DNA of 64,000 nt from Malaciobacter pacificus (GTDB lineage Bacteria > Campylobacterota > Campylobacteria > Campylobacterales > Arcobacteraceae): NCBI RefSeq assembly GCF_004214795.1, contig NZ_CP035928.1, positions 1,612,001-1,676,000 on the forward strand, given 5' to 3'. The notes beneath the pieces were generated by a model, which was given only the letters and a program-made list of their open reading frames with translations, ran no database searches and was not told the DNA's origin. Positions 52,418 to 61,331 of the stretch are shown here, in pieces. The translations under genes and the position numbers were made by a program. Within the stretch, counting starts at the first letter, position 1. Each line of letters starts with the position of its first letter.

Positions 52418-52925
52418 AGTTATCTTCATTTGAAAAGAATTTTTCAGCAGACTTTCTTGATATTCTTTTTATACCTAGAAAATCTTTTAAATCATTAGCA
52501 AACTCTTTACAACCTTTTTTATCATATTCTTTTTGTTGTCTTGGAAATGACAAATCTATAAATTGTAAAATTGTTCTATATGTACTATCCCAATTATTAT
52601 AGTCTTTATCAAAAGTACCACCACCTATTAAATCAGAGTGATACTTTTTTGCTTCTTCTATTGATATAAAACTGAATCCCCAGGATGTATCATCATAGTA
52701 TAGAAAATGATTAACATAACATCCTTTCATTGGCTTAATTCTTCTTGCTCTATAATACATAAGCTCAACTTCATCTTTAGGTATACCATTTCTTACCAAT
52801 GCACCTTGTTCATAAGCCCAAAAAAACCAATCAGCATCATGAAACAATATTTCAGGTAATGTCTTATTTCTTTTCTTTCCCTCTATATTTCTATATTGTC
52901 CGAATTTAACAAGTGTCCAATCCAT
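52410..52925 (-). CDS. Protein with ExoX-C-like domain, unknown
   Basis: The 171-aa protein begins LVKFGQYRNIEGKKRNKTLPEILFHDADWFFWAYEQGAL, resembling the small domain (FGKYKGK-like, LPEI..D.DW..W) found at the C-terminus of ExoX-type exonucleases and in stand-alone proteins. The rest (Trp/Tyr-rich middle, helical end) is unassigned. It starts directly after the stop of the 436-aa gene, so the two are translated together and probably work as a pair. Confidence 0.55.
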   Translation of the reverse strand: MDWTLVKFGQYRNIEGKKRNKTLPEILFHDADWFFWAYEQGALVRNGIPKDEVELMYYRARRIKPMKGCYVNHFLYYDDTSWGFSFISIEEAKKYHSDLIGGGTFDKDYNNWDSTYRTILQFIDLSFPRQQKEYDKKGCKEFANDLKDFLGIKRISRKSAEKFFSNEDNFI

Positions 52926-54236
52926 TTAGTACCCTTTCTTTCTAAATTCAGTGAGATAACTACTATAATTTTTTTCTACATCTTTATACATTTTTATAAA
53001 TGATTGAATTTCAGAAGATAACATTTCAATACAATTATATTTATCATGATAAGTACGATAAACTTCAATATCTTCAATATCTTCCATTGTATCAATATAA
53101 TTATCTCGTTTTACTTGTAATAAATCAGAGAAAAGCTTTTCTTTTATGTCCTTATCCTTATAGTTATTTTGACCATAAAAATAATCACAATTTTCAATAA
53201 TGATTTCTTTCATTGACTTATTATTTTTGTCTTCAAACTCTTTTAAATGTTCTAACATATATTTTTGAATGTCTATTCTATAACTTGTATCATCTAATGT
53301 ATCTTTAATAGAGTTCTTCTTATTTTTGACAATAGAGCTTAATATCTGTTCTTTTTCCCAATCGTATATACGAGAAGCTTCACCTAAAGTTTTAGTTGTC
53401 CTTTTATCCCTTGTGTAAGTTTTTTGTTTTAGACACTCTTCAAAGAACTCAATATCTTTTATCGTTCCATGATGAAAAGCATAGTCCAAAAAATTAGTAA
53501 TAATATTCCATGGTAAATCAGTTGAAAAAGAATCTACAAGTAAGTAACTTTCACTTTTATACTCAATATTAGAATATGATGACATCCACCAATCACCTCT
53601 TACACCAATTGGATTATTTAAAAAGTCATCTTGTTCAAACCAAATAGGTTTAAAAAAACTTTGATAATGTTGCAAAATATTAAAAGCAATTCGTCTAAGG
53701 TCATCATACTTTATTTTGCACAATAAAATTACATTTTTATAAGGCTTTATACCTTTTTCTCTAAGATATTTATTAATCTCTTGTTTTTCTTTACTTCTTA
53801 ATCCCATTCCTCTTCTACTATACATAAATTCAAACTCATGTCCTTTATGTATATAGTGTGAAAAATGAGCTTGTTCAATATTAAACTTTTCCATAAATTC
53901 TTTTCTAAAATAAAAAAGCTTTTTTAGAGCTGAATCATTATGTATATCAACTTTAATTTTATTCTCAACGGGATTATCAAAATAAGCTTTTAATGAATGA
54001 TGGTTTTGAAATCCTAAAGATTTTGAGATAACATTCAAAACCTGACTATGTTTAACTTCTAAATTATTAGATTTTAAATAATCTTTGATTTTTTTAGACA
54101 ATAATTTTAGATTGTCATAACCATTTAAATTAGAACTACTAACTATACTATTTATAGCAGTAATTATAATTTGATTTTCTAAGTTTAATTGATTTGAGAT
54201 AGAATTAGCTATTCTACCTTTATTGAATGTAGGCAT
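52926..54236 (-). CDS. Protein with glyoxalase-related N-terminal domain, unknown
   Basis: Residues 40-90 of this 436-aa protein contain LLSKKIKDYLKSNNLEVKHSQVLNVISKSLGFQNHHSLKAYF. This matches the helical motif (LA..LR..L......SH.QALE..A..LGY.NW..L) found at the N-terminus of many plasmid and island proteins annotated as glyoxalase superfamily. The remainder, about 330 residues, is helical with several Trp/Tyr-rich stretches and no recognised catalytic motif. It is the first gene of a two-gene cargo unit near the right end. Confidence 0.55.
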   Translation of the reverse strand: MPTFNKGRIANSISNQLNLENQIIITAINSIVSSSNLNGYDNLKLLSKKIKDYLKSNNLEVKHSQVLNVISKSLGFQNHHSLKAYFDNPVENKIKVDIHNDSALKKLFYFRKEFMEKFNIEQAHFSHYIHKGHEFEFMYSRRGMGLRSKEKQEINKYLREKGIKPYKNVILLCKIKYDDLRRIAFNILQHYQSFFKPIWFEQDDFLNNPIGVRGDWWMSSYSNIEYKSESYLLVDSFSTDLPWNIITNFLDYAFHHGTIKDIEFFEECLKQKTYTRDKRTTKTLGEASRIYDWEKEQILSSIVKNKKNSIKDTLDDTSYRIDIQKYMLEHLKEFEDKNNKSMKEIIIENCDYFYGQNNYKDKDIKEKLFSDLLQVKRDNYIDTMEDIEDIEVYRTYHDKYNCIEMLSSEIQSFIKMYKDVEKNYSSYLTEFRKKGY

Positions 54237-54645
54237 AATTTTTCCTTGTGATTTAATATTTTAGAACAATATATTTAGAATAATTCTCTTTACCTAAGCT
54301 TGTTCTATATTAAAAAACAAGTAGGCGGAAATAAACTATTTAGCATACCTTTCGGTGAGAATGTCAAGCCTAGTTTAAATGGCTTTAGAAGTATATCAAC
54401 TTTTAAATAAAAAATGACACAATGTATTAACCATAAATTGGTTTTAACCAGTTTTTGGGTATCATCCTTACTTATTACAGAGAAAAATAGAATAAAAATA
54501 TATGTATAGACTTGTAAGTTTATGATACAAAAATCAAATTTTGTGCCAATGTATCATATTTTTATGATTTACGATACTTTTTCGTGTTTTACAGGTCTAT
54601 TTAAATCTCTAAGAATACCGATTTTACGGGAGAACTAAAAAATAC
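54237..54645. promoter_or_regulatory. Right end of the element: arm sites and new ABC-F promoter/leader
   Basis: There is no gene here. It contains several GTATCAT/TGATAC boxes (54459, 54523, 54551), TACGATACTT (54570-54579) and TTTACAGGTCTATT (54588-54601), the last two shared exactly with the left end. It ends with GGGAGAAC, a ribosome site for the ABC-F start at 54646. The element has therefore replaced the host gene's promoter and leader. Confidence 0.55.
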
Positions 54646-54669
54646 ATGGCATTAATAGACTTACAAAAC
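54646..54669 (+). repeat. attR: start of the intact ABC-F gene
   Basis: The first 24 bases of the ABC-F gene match the left junction at 40345-40368 with one mismatch. The identical core is at 54653-54669. The reading frame is intact, so integration keeps the host gene functional. Confidence 0.85.
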
Positions 54670-56601
54670 ATCTCTAAACAATATGACACAAAAGTTATTT
54701 TAAAAGATGCAAACTTTACTTTAATGCAAGGACAAAGAATTGCAGTTATTGGACAAAATGGTCAAGGTAAATCAACTTTATTTAAAATAATCATGAAAGC
54801 AGTTGAACCTGATTATGGGGAAATGTCCATTGACAAATCAATTAAAATTGAGATGCTTGACCAACAACCAAAGTTTGAAGCGAATCTAACAGTTAGAGAA
54901 GCTATTGAAGCTCAATTAAAAGAGTTAAAAGCTGCAAAAACTGAATATGAAGAAGTAACTAATAAAATCATTGAAGATTATGAGAATAAAGAGTTATTAA
55001 ATAGACAAAGTGAATTAGTAACTTATATTGATTTTCACAATGCTTGGGATTTAGATAACACTATTGAAAGAGTTTTAATAGAATTCAAATTAAAACAATA
55101 TGAAAATAAAGATGTAAATCTACTAAGTGGAGGAGAACAAAGAAGAGTTAGCCTTGCAGGATTACTATTAAAAAAGCCTGATGTTTTACTATTGGATGAG
55201 CCTACAAACCACTTAGATGTATATATGGTTGAGTTTTTAGAGCAAATGCTACTAAGAAACAACTTTACTCTTCTTTTCATTTCCCATGATAGATACTTTA
55301 TTGATAATATAGCTACAAGTGTTGTTGAAGTTGATGGTGGAGTTTTAAGAAAATTTAATGGTGGATACTCTTCATATTTAGAACAAAAACAACAAATACT
55401 TGAAAATATGCAAAAAGACCACGATAATCTAATAAGACTTGTAAAAAGAGAAGCTCACTGGATGCAACGTGGAGTAACTGCAAGAAGAAAAAGAAATGAA
55501 AGAAGAAAAGCAGAGTACTTAGACTTAAAGAAAAAAGTCAAGTCAAATCCTGCAGCTATTAGAAAAATGTCAATAGAGCTTCAAAGAGAACAAAAATCTT
55601 TTAATAGTGAAGAGAAACAACAAAATAAAAAGAAAATGCTTTATGAATTAGATGATATTTGTAAATCTTTAGGTGATAAACTACTAATAAAAGATTTCAC
55701 AACGAGAATCTTACAAAAAGACACAATTGCGATTGTAGGACCAAATGGAAGTGGAAAGTCAACTTTACTTAAAATCTTTATGGAAAAAATGGAAGTTGAT
55801 GGGGGTAGATTTAAAAAAGGTGACTTCCAAATAGGTTATTTTGACCAGCAAAGAGAGATGCTAGACAATGAAAAAACACTTATAGAAGTATTCTGTCCAA
55901 ATGGTGGAGATAGAGTAGTTTTAGATGATGGTAGAAATCTGCATGTTTATGGTTACTTAAAAAACTTTTTATTTCCAAAAGAGTATTTAGATAAAAAAAT
56001 TGGAGTATTAAGTGGTGGAGAAAAAAATAGAGTTGCATTAGCTTTATTATTTACAAAAAAAGTTGATTGTCTGATTTTAGATGAGCCAACAAACGATTTA
56101 GATATTCCTACTATTAATATCTTAGAAGAGTATTTATTAAATTTTCAAGGTGCATTGATATTTGTATCACATGATAGATATTTTGTAGATAAAATTGCTA
56201 AAAAACTATTTGTATTTAAAGGTCAAGGTTTAGTAGAAGAAAGTTTCCAACCTTATACTGAATATTTAGAAATAGAAAAAGAACTAATTGAATTAAATAA
56301 TTTAGAAAATGAACTTAGTTCTACAAATAACTCTACTAAAAAAGAGGAACCTCAAAAGATAAAAAAACAGACAAAATTATCTTATAAAGACCAAAGAGAG
56401 TATGATAAACTACCAGAAGAGATTGAAGAATTAGAAAATAATATTGAAGAGTTAAATAGCTGTTTAATGGATCCTAAATGCTACGAGCAAAAGGGAATAG
56501 TAGCTGTTTCAAAAGAATTAGAAGAAATTGAAGCAATTTATGAACAAAAAGTAGAAAAATATTTAGAATTAGAAGAATTAGTAGAGAGTTTTAAAAACTA
56601 A
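54646..56601 (+). CDS. ABC-F family ATPase (Uup-like)
   Basis: The 651-aa soluble protein has two ABC domains. The first has GQNGQGKSTLFKII, LLSGGEQRRVSLAGLLL and LLLDEPTNHLDVYMVEF. The second has GPNGSGKSTLLKIF, VLSGGEKNRVALALLF and LILDEPTNDLDIPTINIL. The linker has ARRKRNERRKAEYLDLKKKVK, and the C-terminus has a charged coiled coil (EEIEELENNIEELN, LEEIEAIYEQ), the Uup-type tail. ABC-F proteins act on ribosomes or DNA repair intermediates. Its first 24 bases are also present at 40345, because an element integrated there. Confidence 0.9.
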   Translation: MALIDLQNISKQYDTKVILKDANFTLMQGQRIAVIGQNGQGKSTLFKIIMKAVEPDYGEMSIDKSIKIEMLDQQPKFEANLTVREAIEAQLKELKAAKTEYEEVTNKIIEDYENKELLNRQSELVTYIDFHNAWDLDNTIERVLIEFKLKQYENKDVNLLSGGEQRRVSLAGLLLKKPDVLLLDEPTNHLDVYMVEFLEQMLLRNNFTLLFISHDRYFIDNIATSVVEVDGGVLRKFNGGYSSYLEQKQQILENMQKDHDNLIRLVKREAHWMQRGVTARRKRNERRKAEYLDLKKKVKSNPAAIRKMSIELQREQKSFNSEEKQQNKKKMLYELDDICKSLGDKLLIKDFTTRILQKDTIAIVGPNGSGKSTLLKIFMEKMEVDGGRFKKGDFQIGYFDQQREMLDNEKTLIEVFCPNGGDRVVLDDGRNLHVYGYLKNFLFPKEYLDKKIGVLSGGEKNRVALALLFTKKVDCLILDEPTNDLDIPTINILEEYLLNFQGALIFVSHDRYFVDKIAKKLFVFKGQGLVEESFQPYTEYLEIEKELIELNNLENELSSTNNSTKKEEPQKIKKQTKLSYKDQREYDKLPEEIEELENNIEELNSCLMDPKCYEQKGIVAVSKELEEIEAIYEQKVEKYLELEELVESFKN

Positions 56602-56637
56602 AAAGATATAATAATTATTATTTATTAAAGGATGTAT

Positions 56638-57081
56638 ATGAGTTTAAAAGCACAGTTAAAAGAAGACTTAAAAACTGCAATGAGAGAAAAGAATATTGTA
56701 AAAAGAGATTCAATAAGAGCAATTAATACATTAATCAAGCAAATTGAAGTAGATGAGAGAAAAGAATTAACTGACGAAGATGTGATTAAACTTATTCAAA
56801 AAGGAATAAAACAAAGACAAGAAGCTATTATTCAATACAGTGAAGCTTCAAGAGATGATTTAGTAGCAAAAGAGCAAGAGCAAGTTGACGTATTTAAAGA
56901 GTATTTACCTAAACAACTTACTGATGAAGAATTAGAAAATGGCATGAAAGAGATTATTGCACAAGTTGGTGCAGAATCAATGAAAGATATGGGAAAAGTT
57001 ATGGGAAATGCTACAAAGAAATTTGCAGGTGTTGCAGATGGAAAAAGAATTAATGAAATGGTTAAAAAACTACTAGGATAA
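56638..57081 (+). CDS. yqeY: GatB/YqeY domain protein
   Basis: The 147-aa protein SLKAQLKEDLKTAMREKN..., with LIKQGIKQRQEAIIQY-like helices and a C-terminal DMGKVMGNATKKFAGVADGKRINEMVKKLL, is the YqeY family, related to the tail of GatB and thought to act in tRNA-dependent amidation or stress. I start at 56638 because AAGG lies at a good distance. The alternative ATG at 56632 is too near. It is followed 3 bp later by a GGDEF protein, so they are probably one operon. Confidence 0.85.
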   Translation: MSLKAQLKEDLKTAMREKNIVKRDSIRAINTLIKQIEVDERKELTDEDVIKLIQKGIKQRQEAIIQYSEASRDDLVAKEQEQVDVFKEYLPKQLTDEELENGMKEIIAQVGAESMKDMGKVMGNATKKFAGVADGKRINEMVKKLLG

Positions 57082-57084
57082 AAA

Positions 57085-58206
57085 ATGCAAATTGAAACTT
57101 TAATTTCTCAACTAAACGATGTAGAAAAAGAGGAAGTTAAAAAAAACAATTTTTCGACAATTGAAGATATAATACCCCTACTTTTAAGTAGAGTTACTAT
57201 AGAAAATGTTCATACTTTAGCAGATATTTTAAAACAATCTTTGCAACCTTCTATTTGTGATGATAACAATGAAGATATAGATACAATTTTTGAACAAATA
57301 GATAAAGAACCTCAACTATTATTCAAAAAAGAGATTCAAGAAAAAATTGAAGGCTTCATATCTAATAGATTTGAAAGAGATAAAAAAGTAGTTATCAAAA
57401 GAACTTCAGATATCTCTAAATTCGTTGTATTAATGGGTCAATACTTAAATGAAGCAATATCGAGTAACGGTTCTGGTTCTCAAAATGTTTTATCAATAAA
57501 AGAAAAAATTCAAGCAATAAAGATTGATGATGGAGATACTGAGGCATTAACAAACCTTCAAACAGAACTAATAAATGCTGCAACATCAATTGAAAGTGAA
57601 ATGAACACTGTTACAAATAAACTTCAATCAGGTAAAACAAAAGTTCAGGAATTAGAAGAAAAGGTTAAATCTTTAGAAGAAGAGTTAAGTAGAACAAAAA
57701 ATGAAAGTATGAAAGACCACTTAACTGGATTACTTACAAGAAGAGCTTACACAGAAGAGATCAAAAAAATCGAGAGTTCATTTACAAGAAACAATACTCA
57801 ATATGCCGTTGTATTTTTCGACTTAGACCACTTCAAAAAACTAAATGATAATTTTGGGCATGAGTGTGGAGATGTTGTCCTTTCTACATTCGCAAAAATT
57901 TTAGCTAAATATACAAGAGATCATGATGTAGTTTGTAGGTATGGTGGAGAAGAGTTTGTAGCTATTGTTCACTTTAAATTAAATAGAGAGCTACTTCAAT
58001 ATCTTAAACGCATTAAAATGATTGTTACAGAAAATAGTTTTATTTATAACAATCAAAAAATAAAAATTACATTTTCTGCAGGTGTTGCCATTAGAAATAA
58101 TTATGAGAATTATCATACTACATTGCAAAAAGCTGATATGCTTTTATATGATGCAAAAGAAAAAGGAAGAAATAGAATTCTTCTAGAAAATGGACAAGAG
58201 ATTTAA
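57085..58206 (+). CDS. Diguanylate cyclase (GGDEF)
   Basis: The 373-aa protein has a helical N-terminal sensor region and a coiled coil (residues 165-210, SEMNTVTNKLQSGKTKVQELEEKVKSLEEEL). The GGDEF domain has KDHLTGLLTRRAYTEEI, VVFFDLDHFKKLNDNFGHECGD and CRYGGEEFVAIV, with the active GGEEF. An RDHD motif five residues before GGEEF is the RxxD inhibitory site. It makes cyclic-di-GMP and is likely feedback-inhibited. There is no membrane helix, so it is cytosolic. Its end overlaps the convergent TIGR02757 gene by 4 bp. Confidence 0.9.
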   Translation: MQIETLISQLNDVEKEEVKKNNFSTIEDIIPLLLSRVTIENVHTLADILKQSLQPSICDDNNEDIDTIFEQIDKEPQLLFKKEIQEKIEGFISNRFERDKKVVIKRTSDISKFVVLMGQYLNEAISSNGSGSQNVLSIKEKIQAIKIDDGDTEALTNLQTELINAATSIESEMNTVTNKLQSGKTKVQELEEKVKSLEEELSRTKNESMKDHLTGLLTRRAYTEEIKKIESSFTRNNTQYAVVFFDLDHFKKLNDNFGHECGDVVLSTFAKILAKYTRDHDVVCRYGGEEFVAIVHFKLNRELLQYLKRIKMIVTENSFIYNNQKIKITFSAGVAIRNNYENYHTTLQKADMLLYDAKEKGRNRILLENGQEI

Positions 58207-58982
58207 ACTAATTTCTCTTGCCCTATTCTATATAGTGCAAAGTCATACTTTATTGGATCATTTATATCAAATTCCCTAAGCTTTTGAGTAATCAAAACTG
58301 CACTTTTTAAATCATAAGTTTTTCGACTAAGTAATCCTATATTTTTAGAAACATTAAAAGTATGAGTATCCAAAGGAAGTATTAAATCTCTTTTGTCTAT
58401 ATTAGACCATAAACCTAAATCTAATTCATCATTTCTAATCATCCATCTAAGATACATAAACCATCTTTTATAAGGAGCATTTCCTATTAATTTAATACAG
58501 TTCTTACTATCTCTTTTCAAAGGACTTGAGACTAGAAATTTAAAACCTTGAGAATTATAATTAGCATAATCATATATAATATTTATTAAGCTATCTAGAG
58601 CTTCTAATATAGATTGATTTTGATTATAACTTCTTTGAAAAACTTCATTCAAACTAATCTCTTGTTTCATATTTCTAAAAGTTTGAAATATCTTTATAAT
58701 ATCCATGCCATTTTGAAATCTATAATAATAATCACTCAACTCTTTTTTAATAACTTCTTCTTTTTCATTTAGTAAATCAAAATTTAAACTATCTAAAAAC
58801 TTAACAATTAAAGATGCCTTACCATAAGCGAAAAGAGCACATAGAAGTATCTTATACTCATCATCAAATCTTTTTGCTACCAATAAAGGGTCTGGCTTAT
58901 CATAAGATAGTTCTGAACTTGAATTTCTATTTAAAACCTCTTTATCTAGAAGTTGTTTTATTTGTAAATCTTTTTGTGTCAT
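58203..58982 (-). CDS. TIGR02757/DUF2400 family protein
   Basis: The 259-aa protein has the family features: LVAKRFDDEYKILLCALFAYGKASLIVKFL, YYRFQNGMDIIKIFQTF, KRDSKNCIKLIGNAPYKRWFMYLRWMIRND and LILPLDTHTFNVSKNIGLLSRKTYDLKSAVLITQKLREFDINDPIKYDFALYRIG. The fold is thought to resemble the helix-hairpin-helix DNA glycosylases. The function is not established. It is coupled by a one-base TAATG overlap to the upstream lipoprotein gene, so the pair is co-translated. Confidence 0.82.
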   Translation of the reverse strand: MTQKDLQIKQLLDKEVLNRNSSSELSYDKPDPLLVAKRFDDEYKILLCALFAYGKASLIVKFLDSLNFDLLNEKEEVIKKELSDYYYRFQNGMDIIKIFQTFRNMKQEISLNEVFQRSYNQNQSILEALDSLINIIYDYANYNSQGFKFLVSSPLKRDSKNCIKLIGNAPYKRWFMYLRWMIRNDELDLGLWSNIDKRDLILPLDTHTFNVSKNIGLLSRKTYDLKSAVLITQKLREFDINDPIKYDFALYRIGQEKLV

Positions 58983-59629
58983 TAATTCTTTTTCATATCA
59001 ATAATTATTTTAGCTATTGAATTTCTAACTGAGTCTCTTAAAACCTTATTCAATATCTCATAAGAGTTTAAAATCTCATTTTCATCATATTTATAATATC
59101 TTGATAATGAATCATTTTCTTCACTATTTTCATAAATCAACTCATCTTTTTCATTAAATATTTTAGTAGTAATAACTATTTTTACACTAGCTTTTGATGA
59201 AAAAGTAGCAGTATCAATATAGTACTTTGGAATATAAAGATATATTTTATAATTAGACCCAAAAGGTACATATTTATCTTTATAAAAACTATCATTTTTC
59301 ATCATATTATCAAACTCATCTGCAACAATATTTGATAAAGAAATATTATTTTGATTTAATGCTCTCTCCAGTTTCAAAGCATCATCATTTGAGATTGTAG
59401 GTCTGTAACTTGTGCCTACATGAATACCTAAATGTCGTGAAATATAACCTCCTAATCCAAGTCCAATTGAGACTGGGCTTTTTATAGTTCTTGGAATACT
59501 TGAGATTGGAACATTTTTATTTAAAGATATTGAGTTATTTGATTGATTAAAACCAGAGTCACTTTTTGAGCTACAAGCTGTAAATAAGAACACTACACAT
59601 AAAATTAGAAAATTTATCAATATATTCAT
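58982..59629 (-). CDS. Lipoprotein, unknown
   Basis: The 215-aa protein has a lipobox (FLFTACSSKSDSG), so it is membrane-anchored. The rest is a small alpha/beta domain with the glycine-rich segment VSIGLGLGGYISRHLGIHVGTSYRP and IYLYIPKYYIDTATFSSKASVKIVITTKIF. The pattern resembles DUF4136-like lipoproteins, but I am not sure of the family. It is the first gene of a pair with the TIGR02757 protein. Confidence 0.7.
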   Translation of the reverse strand: MNILINFLILCVVFLFTACSSKSDSGFNQSNNSISLNKNVPISSIPRTIKSPVSIGLGLGGYISRHLGIHVGTSYRPTISNDDALKLERALNQNNISLSNIVADEFDNMMKNDSFYKDKYVPFGSNYKIYLYIPKYYIDTATFSSKASVKIVITTKIFNEKDELIYENSEENDSLSRYYKYDENEILNSYEILNKVLRDSVRNSIAKIIIDMKKN

Positions 59630-59699
59630 TAAATACCTTTTTTTTATAATAAAGCTTTTTGTTATAATACCAACAAATTAAACATATATAGGTTAAATT

Positions 59700-60521
59700 A
59701 TGAAAAACATATTGATAACTGGTTGCTCAACAGGAATTGGTTTAGAAACAGCTATAACATTAAATAATAACAATATAAAAGTTTATGCAACAGCAAGAGA
59801 CGAAAAAGATGTAGAATATTTAAAAACCCTTGGGCTTATTAGTTTTAAACTTGATGTTACAAAAGAAGAAGATATAACAAATGCATTAGAATATATTTTA
59901 AAAGAAGATAATAAAATAGATGCAGTATTTAATAATGCCGGTTTTGGTCAACCAGGAGCAGTAGAAGATATATCTACTAAAGCTTTAAAAGAGCAATTTG
60001 AAACTAACTTTTTTGGATTACATGAAGTGACTATTCAAAGTATGAAAATATTTAGAAAACAAGGCTATGGAAAAATTATACAGCACTCTTCAGTACTTGG
60101 TATAATCTCACTTAAATTTAGAGGTGCTTATAATGCAAGTAAATATGCAATAGAAGGAATCAATGATACATTAAGACTAGAAACTTTAAACTCAAATATA
60201 TTTATATCTACAATAAACACAGGACCAGTTACTTCTAAGTTTAGAGAAAACGCACTTAAAAAATTTAATAAAAATATAAACATAGAAGATAGTTTTTGGA
60301 CAGATACATATAAAAAAGAGTTAAAAGCTAGACTAGAAACAAATGAAGACAAAGCACCTTTTAATCTTCCTGCAAGTAGTGTTGCAAATATTGTACTAAA
60401 AATCATGAATACAACTAAACCTAAGCCTAGATATTATGTTACAAAAGCAACATATATCTTAGGTTTTGCAAAAAGAGTACTTAGTACAAACTTACTAGAT
60501 AAACTATTAAATAAAATTTAA
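59700..60521 (+). CDS. Short-chain dehydrogenase/reductase
   Basis: The 273-aa protein has the nucleotide-binding ITGCSTGIGLETAITL (TGxxxGIG), the AVFNNAGFGQPG stretch (NNAG), IIQHSSVLG with the catalytic Ser, and YNASKYAIEG with the YxxxK pair. This is a classical SDR of the SDR-family oxidoreductase type, probably using NADP. The substrate is unknown. It reads toward the permease gene, with only 4 bp between the converging stop codons. Confidence 0.88.
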   Translation: MKNILITGCSTGIGLETAITLNNNNIKVYATARDEKDVEYLKTLGLISFKLDVTKEEDITNALEYILKEDNKIDAVFNNAGFGQPGAVEDISTKALKEQFETNFFGLHEVTIQSMKIFRKQGYGKIIQHSSVLGIISLKFRGAYNASKYAIEGINDTLRLETLNSNIFISTINTGPVTSKFRENALKKFNKNINIEDSFWTDTYKKELKARLETNEDKAPFNLPASSVANIVLKIMNTTKPKPRYYVTKATYILGFAKRVLSTNLLDKLLNKI

Positions 60522-60525
60522 TAGT

Positions 60526-61326
60526 TTATTGCAATTGCAACTCTTTTTGATTTGCTTTACTTTGTAAATAGTCACTTATTTGCATCAAGCAAAATGTAAT
60601 AATAAATATCATTAATCCAGGGAAGAAACTTACCCACCAAGCTATATCAATCACTGCTTTACCATCACTTAATAAACTCCCCCATGACATATCAGGAGGA
60701 TTTATCCCTAGTCCTAAAAATGAAAGTCCAGACTCAGCAAGTATAGAGCCACCCACACCAAATGTAAATGAAATTAAAAAAATTGGAGCTAAAAGAGGAG
60801 TGAAGTATTTAAATATGATTTTGAAAGTACTTACGTTTGAAAGTTTCAATATTTTTATAAATGGTCTATTTGAAATAGAAAAACTTTCACTCCTAATCAT
60901 CCTTGCCATTCCCATCCAACCAGTGATTGAAATTACTATTATTAAAATCAAGGCTGAAGCTTGGATATAAGAGACTAAAGCTAATAAAAGAAAAAAAGTT
61001 GGAAATGTTAAAAATAAATCAATAATAATTGTTATACTTCTATCAATATTACCTTTAAAATAACCTGCATTTATTCCTATAAATAAACCTACTATAGAAG
61101 AAATAGCTGCTGCTAAAAATCCAATTATAAGTGAGGTTTGTCCACCTTCAAGTACACGAGCGAAAACATCTCTTCCTAATCTATCTGTACCAAAGATATG
61201 TTCAAAAGATGGTGCTTGTAGAATTTTTGTTGGATTTAATTCATAAGGTGATACTGTATAAAAAAAAGGAAGTACAAAAACTCCAATAACTACAGTTATC
61301 AAAAAATACAAAGAAAATCTAAACAT
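60526..61326 (-). CDS. Oligopeptide/dipeptide ABC transporter permease (DppC/OppC-like)
   Basis: The 266-aa protein has about six membrane helices. The family EAA-like loop lies in FGTDRLGRDVFARVLEGGQTSLIIGFLA and later FTFGVGGSILAESGLSFLGLGINPPDMSWGSLLSDG. It pairs with a second permease (DppB), ATPases and a binding protein in other genomes, but none is in the window. The length is slightly shorter than typical. The next gene upstream is rsmD, 5 bp away, so it may be cotranscribed with rny and rsmD. Confidence 0.88.
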   Translation of the reverse strand: MFRFSLYFLITVVIGVFVLPFFYTVSPYELNPTKILQAPSFEHIFGTDRLGRDVFARVLEGGQTSLIIGFLAAAISSIVGLFIGINAGYFKGNIDRSITIIIDLFLTFPTFFLLLALVSYIQASALILIIVISITGWMGMARMIRSESFSISNRPFIKILKLSNVSTFKIIFKYFTPLLAPIFLISFTFGVGGSILAESGLSFLGLGINPPDMSWGSLLSDGKAVIDIAWWVSFFPGLMIFIITFCLMQISDYLQSKANQKELQLQ

Positions 61327-61331
61327 TTTAA

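Larger units (their letters stand above)
40352..54669. mobile_element. Integrated genetic element of about 14.3 kb in the ABC-F gene
   Basis: The element is bounded by the direct repeat TAATAGACTTACAAAAC (40352-40368 and 54653-54669). A large tyrosine recombinase sits at the left end, and both ends share the arm motifs TTTACAGGTCTATT and TACGATACTT. It contains a plasmid-type replication initiator, DNA-binding regulators, a second small recombinase, an IS110 element, and cargo of unknown use. No capsid, terminase, relaxase or type IV secretion genes are visible. It resembles an integrative plasmid or a satellite-type island. The right end supplies new first codons and a ribosome site to the host gene. 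Confidence 0.85.
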
